Below are positions 21,597-33,664 of a stretch of 64,000 bases of DNA, piece by piece. A model generated the notes under the pieces. The model was not told where the DNA came from and searched no databases. It worked only from the letters and a program-made list of their open reading frames with translations. The DNA is taken from contig NC_087077.1 of the NCBI RefSeq assembly GCF_026151205.1, positions 10,283,983 to 10,347,982 on the forward strand, in the 5' to 3' direction. The DNA comes from Bolinopsis microptera. Its lineage: Eukaryota; Ctenophora; Tentaculata; Lobata; Bolinopsidae. The translations under genes and the position numbers were made by a program. Numbering within the stretch: position 1 is the first letter of the stretch; every line of letters starts with the position of its first letter.

Positions 21597-23417
21597 TCAA
21601 GAATTGACAACTGTTTCATTCACCATCACTTCTTTAAGCTGCGTTTGATTAACCTTTGGTTTACCCGTTTGATTTGGGTGGATAACTCCAAGGGAAAACA
21701 TTAGGACAAAGAAGGCAATTCCGACAAAGAGAGCAGCACTGAGAATCAATCGTAGGGCAGGAGTTTGACTTGATTTAAATACGTTAGGAACATACTTTTC
21801 TATGTAGTTATAAAGACCTGTAGTTGTTGCAGCTGCAGCCAGAACTGTCACTCCTATGCCTGAACTGAGGATAGTTTCAGAATAAAGAGATATGCTGACA
21901 TATAATGGCCGTTATATGCTATGAAAAATACAAAAGGATCCAATTGATTTATTGATAGCAATGTAACAAGATAAATTTAAATATTGAAGCTTGGTCATAA
22001 TACCTGAGCTGCTTGTGTGTGATTGACATAAAAACGTAATTATTCTTATTATGTCTCAAAATACTGCAATCTCGACTAGTGCTACTAAATTTCAGTATTT
22101 ACTTACGATATGTGAAAAGGCTTGGCTGCCATGCGAATAGATGGCTTGATGAACTTCAGATAGGGGTTGAAAAGGACTGCACTAAACAGGTACGTAAGAC
22201 AGAAGACAGTCATTGTCAACACTCCCAACCAACTGTGAACACTGGGGGGAATTGCTAATCATGAATATTTATTTAGCTTGAGCTCTAGCTGATACTTTTT
22301 ATTGTAATTATGAAGTATACAATACCAAAACAACCAAACATAATCAATTGTTGAGAGAAGATATTTGTCTAGTGTTTGGTAACTTATTGCTATTAAAGAA
22401 TTGTATCAGTGTCATACCTTAGGTAATGGTCTTCAGATCCATGATCATGGCTATCATCGCCATGACCACCATGACCACCATGGCTCTTCTCAGTAATCTT
22501 GTGGATTTGTGCCCAGCCAATAAACATAAAGACCAGGCAGCAGGTGTGAAGAAGGACGTGTATCAACTTTCTAGTCATTCGAGACTTGATGGGTAAATTC
22601 CTGCAATAGAGAGTATGCTAACTTATGGAAACTTATCAATCTACTGTGAGATGGTACAGTTGCATAAGCTGTGTTGAGTTCAATAGTAAATGATTAAGGG
22701 TGAATGCAAATACCAATAAACTGATCACTTTAATTCAATGATTAGTGAATCAAGAATCCTAATACATACAGGACAGTGTATACAAAAAAATTCAGTTTTC
22801 ATCACCAGAAAAATCAATGCCCATAAATGTCAACCTCAGCAAAATCATTGCCAAACAGTGATATTATTTAAACACAAGCTCAATCATGTGAGCAACATAC
22901 CATGGCTTAATTCACAGTTTCATTCACCTTTCATAGGATGATTTTACTGCAACAAAGATGAACCTTAGGGTCAGTTAAAGTAGAGATGCTAAATTTACCT
23001 ACTTTTGGCTAATAGTAGTGTGTTGTATTATTATATCTAAATTATATACAGAGCTATTTATAATTTATGCTAAAACTGTAAAAAGCTTACTTGAATGATG
23101 AAACAGCAGTTCCCAAAAAGGAGCAAAATCCAAAAAGCATAAATATTCCATGTGTAATGACACTGTCCCAAGTAAGGGTAGCATACTTCTTACCATAGAC
23201 TGAAGTGAGATAAATTCGTTATGGATAGAAATTTAAAATACGTATCATGTAGATTCAAATCGTAGCAGCAGTCAGAAATGGATTGCAGTGGTTTTATTGC
23301 ACAGATAAATCAAGATTATGATACAATTTAACTTATATTACCTATCAATAGAATAGGTGGCACTATCAGAAGGAGTGTTGTTACGACTAGTCGAAAAATT
23401 TGAGAAATATCCTTCAT
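21597..23417 (-). CDS. cytochrome b561 family transmembrane protein, five exons
   Basis: Di-heme electron carrier that passes electrons, usually from ascorbate, across a membrane. Exons: 23417-23342, 23199-23091, 22600-22418, 22241-22107, 21864-21597; all GT/AG with phases 1,2,2,2 that join cleanly to a 256-residue protein. The order of helices and the four expected heme-ligand His can be seen: His42 (SVITHGIFMLFGF), His80 (HVLLHTCC), His125 (VHSWLG) and His166 (AKPFHIS). The b561 core is complete with a further helix near the C end (LRLILSAALFVGIAFFVLMF). Residues 99-118 are a His/Gly/Asp-rich loop (KSHGGHGGHGDDSHDHGSED), not usual in the family. There is no DOMON domain. Which CYB561 paralogue it is cannot be told. 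Confidence 0.9.
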
Positions 23418-23680
23418 GATTCATCAAACCTGCATCTTCTTCGAATATTCCCTATTGACATAAACCAGTTAGATAAAATCCAAGCATAATTACTTTTCAA
23501 ATTACACAGAATGGCCCAAAAGTTCTTGCATAACATTATTATTAAATCTAAAATAGTTAATAATTTAATTAATTATTAACAGGCCCCTTAACGTGGGCAA
23601 TAACATACGATTTGAATTATATAAACAAATTTGAGTCTAAATCTTGCATAGGAAAAAAAATTTTAGGAAAAAAAATTTAA

Positions 23681-23938
23681 ATGTCGGATGTCAAGAATTG
23701 TGGGACTGTGTTAAGTTTTAAAATAAGATTAGAGGCTTTCAAAAAAGAGACTATTTTAAACGGATCTGTAAATGATAGTCATTTTTGGTATGTTTCGGAC
23801 GAAGTATTAGGAAAGATCGAGGGATTAAATTATGCTACTAATAAAGAGAAGCACAATGAATATCTTGTGTGTAATCCTCATGTTGCTAAAAAACGCTTTA
23901 TCAACTTATATAATAGTAGTGGAAAGTATGTAAATTAG
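23681..23938 (+). CDS. hypothetical 85-residue ORF
   Basis: Opens MSDVKNCGTVLSFKIRLEAF and ends at a TAG-less TAG/TAA region near 23938. I do not recognise it. It is rich in polar residues with no membrane segment, sits between the b561 gene and a MITE, and shows no splice sites I trust. It may be a fragment of a mobile element or chance. Confidence 0.2.
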   Translation: MSDVKNCGTVLSFKIRLEAFKKETILNGSVNDSHFWYVSDEVLGKIEGLNYATNKEKHNEYLVCNPHVAKKRFINLYNSSGKYVN

Positions 23939-24142
23939 ATTCATTTTAACTTGGTTGTTTAGGCCAATATATTAAAGATAATTTTTAAACTTTAGTAGAT
24001 ATATTTTTGATGATGTGTGATGATGTTTGTGTCATTATATTTTGATTTTGATATTTTTTAAATTTTGGTATTTATTAATAACAATCAAAACATATCATAT
24101 CATAAAATAAAGCCGCGTGTTGGTTGACTGCCTCAGTAAGGC

Positions 24143-24413
24143 GGGGGGATACAACGGTCATTAATGTGCATTAATGGGTATAAATCGGCATAAATGGGCA
24201 TTAATGTGCATTAATGTATATGTACATTTCAGCAAAATTCTATAATACTGCCATTAATGCCCATACTTTTTTTCCCATTTTTGCCCACTTTTCTATCAAA
24301 TATGGGCATTAATGTGCATTAATGGGCATTAATGGGCATAAATGGGCATTAATGTATATGTATATTTCAGCAAAATTCTATAATAGTGACATTAATGACC
24401 GTTGTATCCCCCC
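24143..24413. mobile_element. MITE, G-rich TIRs, 8-bp target duplication
   Basis: Six G then ATACAACGGTCATTAATG on the left; CATTAATGACCGTTGTAT and six C on the right. The flanks AGTAAGGC (24135-24142 and 24414-24421) are a perfect 8-bp duplication. The inside is made of repeated GGGCATTAATG and GTGCATTAATG words. The ends match the 5418-6189 element except for a few bases, so it is the same family at a smaller size. Confidence 0.9.
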
Positions 24414-24421
24414 AGTAAGGC

Positions 24422-25044
24422 GAATAATTTAAGCTTGAAGGTGCCCTGCGCATTTACAGAACCTCATGCGGCGATCACATGATCACGAGGACCTTAAAGC
24501 ACCAAATTTAAAGTTTCTAGAAATCATACATCACTAGGAGTTACTCATGCTTTTGGATTATAAGAGTGCGGATTGTCAGATATTTCATTCATTCATACTT
24601 AATCGGTTTAAAGCTGTATATTTAGAACTCACTATTGTTTAAACTATGAAAGCAGAACGTAGATTATGGACAATATACCAAATGCTTGCTCACCAGTGGT
24701 GACGCAATCGTAGGGGCATGCAGTTGGTTCAGATAACTCTCACCCCGATGACGGCGTCAAGAAATTATCAAATTATGCATTCGCGCCATACTGGACACAT
24801 TTTATATTTAATATTCTGTGGTTTGTAGAAATTAATGTTATGATCTACAGTATAGCTTAACTGGCGAGCAAGCATCGTCCCACTCGGTCGGAACGAAAAT
24901 ACCGAGTCCAATCACAGAAAGTTAACCAAAAGATAAAAATAAGAGCTCGGATATATACTTTCAACACTACTATATAACAAATAATTTGAGGACCCGAAAC
25001 CGCTGAGCAGTCTCTATCTCGAACTTGCTCAACCCCATCTCACT
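24422..25044. other. spacer and probable LINE 5' UTR
   Basis: No coding signal. The sequence just before 25045 is likely the 5' UTR of the LINE that follows; its exact 5' end is not visible. Confidence 0.4.
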
Positions 25045-25088
25045 TTGAGAATGGTGGAATCCGGTCAAACCGATCAACAGCCAGTGCA

Positions 25089-27031
25089 GTGGGGCTGGGT
25101 ACCTCAAATTATGTCTTTCAGGAAGATAACAAAGGAAATGACAATGAAAGGCATGATTTGGGGTCCCAGATTAAAGACAATCAGACATCAGCTGCCCCTG
25201 CTGCACCTGAATCCTCAGAAGCTGTTGCAGAGAACAGAACCCCTGAGGACTGTGAAGCAGACGTAAGCAGTTTTGTTTCATTTTGTACCAATGCTTCAAC
25301 ACCTTTTGATACAATTCTTTTGGCCCATTCAAAAAACCTACGATCTGAAGTAGACAATATCAAACTGAACTTTTGTAGTACTTTGAAAGTAGAAGTAGAC
25401 CAATTTGCAACGTTGACCCCTACAATCATCAAAAACTGTTCAACACTTAACAAATATACCCTGGCAGACGGCCTTCTGTCCCTACTTTCTCTGTCAGAGA
25501 AAGTATGTGCAGTAATAGGGGGTAAAAGGTTGTCTATCGGTGACAACCCCATCGATGAAGCAGCAGTTGCTTCTTCCGTAGCTGCTGACTCCATTTCTGG
25601 AAATGCTACCCTCCATGAATCCCTTCAGGCTATTCAAAATAGCATTCTTAAGAGAGATAAGGTGCACAATGACACTCTCAAATCAATCAGTGGCCAGCTT
25701 AACACCCTGACTCTCTCCATTGATCAGTACATGAAACCATCAGATATGTCAACTCCAGATGTACCACGTAACACTGCATTTCCTTCTTTCCCAATAGGCC
25801 TTCCTAATATCAATATCGAAAAACCAGATCCTAAGATTGACTTACATACAGTGCAAAATCCTATAGACACCTCCATTGGTCACATTGAGTCATTCACACC
25901 AGATTTTGTTGCCCAAGAACTTTCGGATAAACTCACTGAATACCTTGACACATTCAGTGAACAGTTTGATGCAAACTCAGAAAGAGGACATGGTGTCATA
26001 AGCTTTGGGGATGCATACAACTATCCAGGAGCCAAAGCTGCAAAACCTATATCCAAAAACATCCCTGAACCCCTAACTGAACTTGTTTCGCTCATCCAGG
26101 CCAAATTCCCTGAAAGTGTCATTAATCAGTGTTTAGTGAATCGCTACCTTGACGAGAAATCAGAGCTGCCGAAGCATTCGGACAACGAAGCCTCACTAAT
26201 GTTTGATAGTAACATCTTCACTATATCACTAGGCAGTACCTGTGATGTTCTATTCAGTAAAATCGAAGGATCTGAAACCAAAACTGTATCAGCTACTGGA
26301 AAAAGTCTATATGTTATGAGTAAGCAATCTCAGTCTGTTTGGCAACATCAAATAGATCAATCTCCAACCACACGTGAGAAAAGATATAGTGTTACATTTC
26401 GTTATGTTACATCTAACAACGAAAATGCAACAATAATAATAGGAGACTCCAACACTAGATTCTTGAAATTCGGTAGTGGGAAAGGACGTTTTGGTCATAG
26501 AATGCCAGGGAAAAGGTAGAATGTTTTACTATTGATATGATTAACCCAAGTTTGTGTGAAGGTTACAGAAATATTTTTATTCATTGTGGAGTAAATGATA
26601 TTAAGAAACGGAGCTCAAATATCGAGCAGTGTGCCAGTGATCTCAAGGTAAAACTTGATGATATATGTCGTAAATGTCCATACTCCAAGGTTACCGTTTC
26701 GCCAGTACTACCCACTAAGTTTGGCTGGTTGAACGAGAAAGCATTATATTTTAACAAACTTATATTTCAATATGTTGACATGAACCCAAGGGTGGGAACT
26801 CTAGATTTTAATGAATTTGTTGGTGAAGATGGTAAACTAGCTGACCAGTTCGGTCGTTTCAAGGATAAAAGTGATGCCATCCATCTTGGGTCTACTGGTA
26901 TCTTTAAGTTGTCTAGGCTAATAGTGGATAAAATACAGCGCAATCCAATAGATGGGCGCCAATTTAGTGATATTGCTAGGAGTAAAGTTGGGATGTTCAA
27001 TTCACGTGTTCAAAGAGCTCCGAAACCATGA
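25089..27031 (+). pseudogene. LINE ORF1 with AlkB-type dioxygenase and SGNH esterase-like domains
   Basis: The first open stretch (25089-26519) ends in an AlkB-fold 2OG-Fe(II) dioxygenase: NQCLVNRYLDE, then H363-S-D365 (metal HxD), SLGSTCDVLFSK, WQH420 (third metal ligand), and R432-YSVTF-R438 (2OG site). Counting is from 25089, which has no ATG; an ATG at 25051 in another frame suggests a frameshift near 25090. After AlkB comes IIIGDSNTRFLKFGSGKGRF, then HCGVNDIKKR and DAIHLGSTG in the next frame, an SGNH-hydrolase set known from ORF1 of CR1-like LINEs. A TAG at 26517-26519 breaks this domain; the frame resumes as VECFTIDMINPS. The AlkB function, if any, would be on nucleic acids. This is inferred from motifs alone. 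Confidence 0.8.
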
Positions 27032-30000
27032 ATAGAACAAATATATGTGAGAACTGTATCTGCTGCAGCAAACCTATTCGTGCTGGACACCCATTTATAA
27101 ATTGCAATAAGTGTGATTGCATCATTCACAAGAGATGTAAAACACAGGAAAACATTGCCACTTTTAGAGAAAAAACTTACTGCTCAAATTGTATTCAAAA
27201 TCATGATATAATTCGTTATAATCCATTCTATCAAGCACCTCACTTTTCAAACAACGAACTACTTGACAATGAACCTCACGACTATATAGACTCAATAAGT
27301 ACAATCTCAAAAACTCTTGAGAACTGTCAATCATATTCTACTAAAAACTTCAACAACCTCATAAAGCAGATTCCTCAAACAACATCAAAGCGCATATTCT
27401 CACACTACTTTCGAAATATTGATGGAAATGGTACTAACTTTGACAAATTGGCCTTAGAATTAGCCTGCATAGACCACAAATTTTCTGTGATAGGTTTAGC
27501 AGAAACAAACATTGATCCCTGTAATAGTCAGCTGTACCAAATTAAAGACTATACTTCATGTTACCAAAAACGCTTCGTTTCTAATAAGACACAACAGGTA
27601 AAAAGTAAAGGAAGTGGAGTTTCTCTCTACATTCACAACTCCTTTAACTTTAGTGTGATTGAAAAGTTATCTGTTTGTACAGAGCAATTTGAGTCCCTAT
27701 TCATAACAATAAGTAATGCTCCAGAACCAGTAACAGTTGGAGTTGTATACCGCTCACCAAGCAATCCACTTGCTAACTTCAATGCACAGTATAAAGAAGT
27801 TCTTACTGCACTGAAAGGACATAAAGCATACATATTAGGGGACTTCAATGTTAACATAACCAATTTATCAGGCCCAGATGAAGATATATTCGAAGAAGTT
27901 ATTTATAGTCACGGGTTCACGCCCACAATATCCATTCCCACACACCAAATGCCCCACTGCTCAAAAACGTGCATTGATAACATACACACTAATGACATTC
28001 ACTCATCAACTATAATCTGGAGTAATTCAGGATAGTGCTTCACATCACCAGCCCATTTTCTGCCTTCAAGTAATGAATTCTGATACTAGTTCGGAACAGA
28101 ATAAATCACCTGAAAAAACAAGCATTTATTATAACTATAGTAATGCAAACCTTGATAAGCTCTGTGAAGAAATTGAAAACGACATAGATACATTTTACCA
28201 CAGATGTGACTCTTTTGAATCCTTCATGGATCTGTTTCAAGAAAAGATAGATATATCTTGCAAATTGGCTTCACCAAAAACCACCAAACGAAATAATATA
28301 ACAAATCCATGGATCACAAACGGCCTTATCAACTCTGTGGAGAAAAAAGCCAGACTTTATTTTGAATGGAAAAAAAACAAAAACATTGTTAATTCCAGAT
28401 GGGGATCTGGAAAGACATAATGTTTACAAGGACTACTCAAAATATCTTAAAATTGCCATAAAAACTGCCAAAACCAGGTATTATGCTGAAAAGTTTGAGA
28501 AAAATAGCCATAACTCCAAAAAAACCTGGCAAATAATTAACGAGCTTCGTGGCAAAAAGAAGAATCAGCTAAAAGATGACTTCATTATAGATGGAACTAG
28601 AGTAATTTGTAGGCGGACTATTGCAAACAAATTCAATAGTTACTTTACATCTTTAGCTAGTAATTTAAATGAGAAGGTTTTGTCCGAGAACCAACTGTCT
28701 ATCCAACCAATGCAATCATTTGTTGAGTTTATGTCGAAATCAGTCAACAGTTCAATACATCTAGAAGAAACTCATCCTGAGGAGATTCTTGAAATAATTC
28801 AAGAATTCGTTAACGGAAAAGCCAGTGATATACCAATAGCAGTTATCAAGAAACCGGCTCATCTCTTATCCAACATATTAGCAAATTTGTATAATACATG
28901 TATTCAAAAAGGCACGTTCCCATCCATATTCAAAATAGGCAAAGTAACTCCTATCCATAAAAAAGATAATAAAGAAAATATTGAAAATTATAGACCTGTG
29001 TCAATATTGCCAATCTTTGGTAAAATATTTGAAAAAATAATATACAAACGGCTTTATACCTTTTTCACTGCTAATGACATTCTCAGTAATGAACAATTTG
29101 GTTTTCGAAAAGGCCACTCAACCTCACATGCACTCCACAAATCAGTTCATTCAATCACAACATCAACATCCAGTGGTAATCATGTTCTAGGAATCTTTAT
29201 TGACCTAAGCAAAGCTTTTGATACTCTTGACCATGGCATTCTCCTGAGGAAACTGGAAAATTATGGGGTAAGAGGTCTAGCTCTAGGACTTCTAAAAAGC
29301 TATTTATCCGATAGATCACAGTATGTTTCATTTCTCAACACTACATCAGAGACTATGAATGTAAAATATGGAGTTCCCCAAGGTTCCATACTAGGCCCTC
29401 TACTTTTCTTATTATATATGAACGACATAATAAACTGTTACAAAGGCGATGAATGCAAATTTGTGCTCTATGCTGATGACACAAATATATTTATCACTGG
29501 ACCGTCCAAAGAAGCAACATACTTGAAGGCCAATAAAGTTCTTGATTTCGTATGCAAATTCATGAGAAGTAATCTCTTACATATAAATATGTCTAAATGC
29601 TGCTACATACATTTTCTACCTGCATACGAATCTGATGAAACCTGCGCCAGGGTTAGGCCGTATGCCAATGAACATGACAAATCACAAGGAATATTTATAA
29701 ATGGACACAAAATTGTCAAGGTTAGCAACACCAAATTTCTTGGTGTAGTAATTGATGAAAAACTTAGCTGGGGCCCACATATAGAATATCTAAGAAAAAA
29801 AATTAGATCCACTACAGGAGCACTTAACAGGATTAAACATTCAGTTCCAGGGGAACACTACCAAAAAATATACTCTGCATTATTGGAATCACATCTTGCT
29901 TTCACGGAATAAGTGTTTGGGGCTCAGCTCTCAAAGACCAACCAAACGATAAGCTGTTCATAACTCAGAAACGTTGTATAAGAATCCTTTTTGGAGACCT

Positions 30001-30535
30001 AAATGCAAACCTCGACAAACATGCCACTTGTGCACGAGCCAGACCTTATACAAAACAGAGGTTAGGAGCTGCTTTTTTCGAAAAAGAGCACACCAAGCCC
30101 ATTTTTAATCGACTAAAATTGCTTACTGTTCAAAACTTGTACAAATACCACTGTATATCTGAGATATTTCGAATTATGAAATTTCGCACTCCATACTCGT
30201 TGTATTGTTCTATAGACTCATCAAAACGTGATACAAGCAATGTCATAATCCTCCCAAGAAAAACCAACACTTTTATTTATATAGCCTCCAAATTGTGGAA
30301 TAGCATACATAAACGGATTCTAAATGAGAATGGGGAAATCCTCACTACTTCTGTATCTTTGGTTAAATTATGCTGTAAAAGTATCATCCTGGGATCTCAA
30401 TCCATCAACAATAATAACACCTGGACTTACCACAACTTTCACATCGCCCCTCACTCAATCACAGACCAAACCATCTCATCACTCACTCACCAAATTGCCG
30501 ACCCAATATCTATTGAAGTGGCGAAAATTTTCTAG
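27028..30535 (+). pseudogene. LINE ORF2 (PHD-like finger, endonuclease, RT), frameshifted
   Basis: The ATG at 27028 overlaps the ORF1 stop as ATGA. N-terminal Cys/His finger: CENCICCSKP, FINCNKCDCIIHKRC, TYCSNC, of the PHD type known in some LINE ORF2 proteins. Then endonuclease (IGLAETNIDP, GVVYRSPSNPL, ILGDFNVNIT), stop at 28035. RT follows in 28362-29912: YRPVSILPIFGKIFEK, DLSKAFDTLDHGIL, YGVPQGSILGPLLFLLYM, YADDTNIFI. After a break near 29905 the thumb and C end go on (VWGSALKDQPNDK, KRCIRILFGDL) to 30535. The copy is dead as it stands. CR1/L2-like by motif. Confidence 0.85.
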
Positions 30536-30707
30536 ACAAATGATATTTCGATATTATTGCTGCAGCAGATACAAATACCAACATTATTATATTCCCAAAC
30601 GTTTGAACCTTCAAATTAACTAGGAAAGTCAATCCTCAACTTGACTTTTACTGTTTTAAACAGATATGATGATATTAACTTAATTTATTATTATTATTTT
30701 TTTTTAC

Positions 30708-31189
30708 ATACTCCTTCTTAGTGTGGTGACTTGGGGTCCATAAATATAACAATACAAGCTGATAAACCATAAAGAACAACTGGGGTAGGTAGGTAGCCCT
30801 GGTGGGTGCGTAAACTTTACGGTCTGCTCTCTCCAAGATCAGCCTGCTTCTCCATTTTACCGTGAAGCCTAATTTCTAGTTTTTATAAAATATACAATGC
30901 AAGTGCAGGTTTACTAATCTTAATCTACTTAACAACTCAATAGCCCAAGTCACCATACCCGTAGTATATTCCATGGTAATAGAAGAGCTTTAAAGTTTTT
31001 CAAATTGTTGCTATAATTGATTTAAATAAAAATTTGTTGTTTTCTTGAAAAAAATTTGTTGTTTTCTTGGATATCAACAAAAATCACACACTCCAGACGA
31101 CGGGGGAAGAGAGGAAAGGAAGTAAGCTGCTGGGCTCAACAAATTTTGATAATTGTAAACAAATTTGTTCTTGTGCCCTATAATAATTT
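30708..31189. other. spacer between two LINE copies
   Basis: AT-rich sequence without a gene. A repeated TTTTCTTGAAAAAAATTTG word is seen near 31035-31065. Confidence 0.4.
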
Positions 31190-33075
31190 GGTATACAAGG
31201 AATACAGGAATACAAGGAATACAAATTTAAAATCTTAAGCTACAATAGTAACTGTTAAGATAATAACAATATCATAAGATTTGAATTTATTATATTAATA
31301 TAACTTAGACTAAAGTGAAACATAAATATTTTGACAAAAAATATTTTGTTTACAATCGCCTTGGTAATGCTCTAATGCTTGAGCCAGGCCACTTTGCACT
31401 CTTTGTTGCGCGAAAAGAAAAAAAGCGCTGGTACAGTGATTTTCAGTGTTCATGTACTGGCCAGAGAGTCGACGAATTTCTTGCGGTTGTTAAAACAAGT
31501 AGTGGCAAATCTAGCAACGACTCTCGTGAGGTGGACTTGACTTTCATTCGTGATTAATTCAATGATTTCACTGTTGCTGCTGATGAATTTGAGGACGTTT
31601 GCTCCAGGGATGACAGTGTAAACAGAACAAGATGACGCAGATGGCTTGATTGAATTTGATATGATTGATTGGATCTTGTCTAGGACTTTTCGCCTTGATG
31701 CAGCGTTAAGATCACAATGGTTAAGGAAGTGATCTTCATTCTCAATAATACCAGAACCTAAGACTATATTGCACCAGGAGCATATTCGCTCATCGCGAGG
31801 AGTTTGATTGTATCGGCCAAGTTCAATTTCGAGTCGATGTGCACTGATCCGCAGTCTTGTGATATTAGCACGGTCTGCATATTTAATGACACTGTCTAGG
31901 TAATACTCTTTGTTAAATTTGGATTTTAGGTCACGATAGAATTCTAATTTCCGAGAAGTGTTGATACAGGACCCCCAATATTCTCTAAAGCTACTTTTCA
32001 AAGTTTTAGTAATGACGTGTGGTGTGAATATTTTACTCCCGATGGGTTGTGTTGATTGCGGAGGAATTCGTTTCTTGAAACCGTTGTGAATAAGAAAGTC
32101 CTCTTTTGGTGGTTTTGCGATACTCGGGTTTCTTTCGAAAATTGACTTGGAGTGATTGTTTTTGAGTGTGCGGTAGGCTGTGACATGATCGGTAGAGAAA
32201 CATGGGTCTAGCGCGAGGACAGGCTCCAAACCCCTGTACCAGTCCAATTTCATGTTCATCTGTTCTTTGAAAGCTAAGGATACAAGGGAGTTATCTTTGA
32301 GATTTTTCAAGCGTTGGGTATATTTGAGAGTGAGGTTAATACATTCATAGATTAATGGGTAGCGGCCTGACTCACCCCAGACGCCTGCGTTGCTGGTTTT
32401 ACGATTTACACCCAGTGACCATTTAAGAAAGTGAAGGTGAACTTTTTCGCTGTTCAGAAGACTAATTTTCTTGAGGATACTAGTTTGAAATTTTGTTTTT
32501 GTGTCGGGATCCATATTGAGATCGACTTGTTTTGTTATGTGTTTTATGATAGCCATATTAGGTGTGTAAATAGGCGCTCCGTAAAGAACGATAGGTTTAA
32601 TAAGAGCGTCAAAGAGTGTTGTTAGAGAACGGAATGATAATTTGGATTTGTTTACTGAGCTTTTCATGCCATAAAGTGCACGCATGGCTTTCTAATGGTA
32701 TTGAGCGAGGTATGACCCTGTACTGTGCGTGATAGTGAAAATGAAAGTGAATGTGAATCTATAATGCGAACGAAATGAGTTATGGCCAAACGATTCTTCA
32801 ATTTCAAAATAATAAAGTCAAAGGACTCTTATCGAAGTTTAATTCTGTCCATTGTAATTCTTCGTACCTGGACTGTATCTTGAGTAGCTCACTTTTCAGT
32901 GTTACTTTAACTAAGTTCGATGACTTAGTAAAGCTTATCAAATGGTCATTCCACATTTTTGTTGATTGACAAATGAAAGAGGAGGATGGGTTCGGGGTGA
33001 TGAACTGGTCTGAACGTCTTTGTGATGGTGATCTGTGGAGTAAAGATAGGAGTGAGATTGGAGATTCTAATCTGA
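31190..33075 (-). pseudogene. LINE fragment, RT thumb and C-terminal Cys/His part
   Basis: On the minus strand an open frame 32685-31450 of 411 codons begins ALYGMKSSVNKSKLSFRSL, PIVLYGAPIY (RT thumb region) and ends with the Cys/His motif ICSWCNIVLGSG then HFLNHC, typical of LINE ORF2 C ends. Upstream (about 33075-32770) remnants such as MWNDHLISFTKSSNL suggest the linker before RT; the RT core is missing. The 3' tail is a TGTATTCCT repeat at 31190-31230. The long open frame with no RT core suggests an internally deleted copy. Confidence 0.7.
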
Positions 33076-33479
33076 CAATTTAGAACAGTTCTAATAGACA
33101 TGTGTATTTGTACAGGTTGTGGACGGTAAGAAGGCCGTTCTTGTTAGACAACGGCTTTGTAAGCTCTTTTTCAAAGAATTCCCTTCCTAGGATTTGTTTA
33201 TCTATACAACGTGTTCAGCATGATCTCATTCAAGGAACCGAAGATATGACACAATAATACGACAAAAATCAACAAATTTTGTCAAATTACGCGACTTTTA
33301 CAGCTACCTTTGCTCCAAAAGCCGCGCACCATCAAATATGGCACCTAAATGAAACTCACTGACTCTGTGAACGAAAATTTTACAGCCTACTATAAGAGCC
33401 CAGATTTCCACTCAAATACTGGCCAATGCATAATGCTATAGGACCTCAAAAATAGTATTATAAAACATTTCTATTTTAT

Positions 33480-33605
33480 CCCTACACATTTGTAAATAAC
33501 TAGAATTGTGTAACCTTAAATTATTTCAGAATTATAACTATTGTGAATTCAATAAAATAATTATCACTTTTGTATTTTTGTATCCTTGTATCCTTGTATC
33601 CTGAC
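33480..33605 (+). repeat. possible LINE 3' remnant with TGTATCCT tail
   Basis: AT-rich stretch ending in TTGTATCCTTGTATCCTTGT, a short tandem tail like the TGTATTCCT tail of the minus-strand LINE fragment. Only the tail is clear. Bases 33076-33479 hold nothing I can name. Confidence 0.35.
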
Positions 33606-33664
33606 TATTCCAAAAAAGGTATAACAAATTTGGTACTGTGAAAGTTCTCACAGTCTTTAGAATT

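Larger units (their letters stand above)
25045..30707 (+). mobile_element. LINE with AlkB, SGNH, PHD-like, endonuclease and RT domains, degraded
   Basis: Long non-LTR retrotransposon copy. Order: an ORF1 region with an AlkB-type domain then an SGNH esterase-like domain, ATGA overlap at 27028-27031, then ORF2 with a Cys-rich PHD-like finger, endonuclease and RT. The 3' end is TTA-rich at about 30680-30697, like the LINE tail at 10561. At least five frame breaks (near 25090, 26519, 28035, 28390, 29905) show that it is decayed. I cannot see a clear target-site duplication. Confidence 0.85.

Noticed and set aside
26509-26525. Programmed -1 frameshift joining the two parts of the SGNH domain
   Set aside because: GGGAAAAGGTAG does not form a slippery heptamer in the right phase, and the element has other frame breaks, so decay is simpler.
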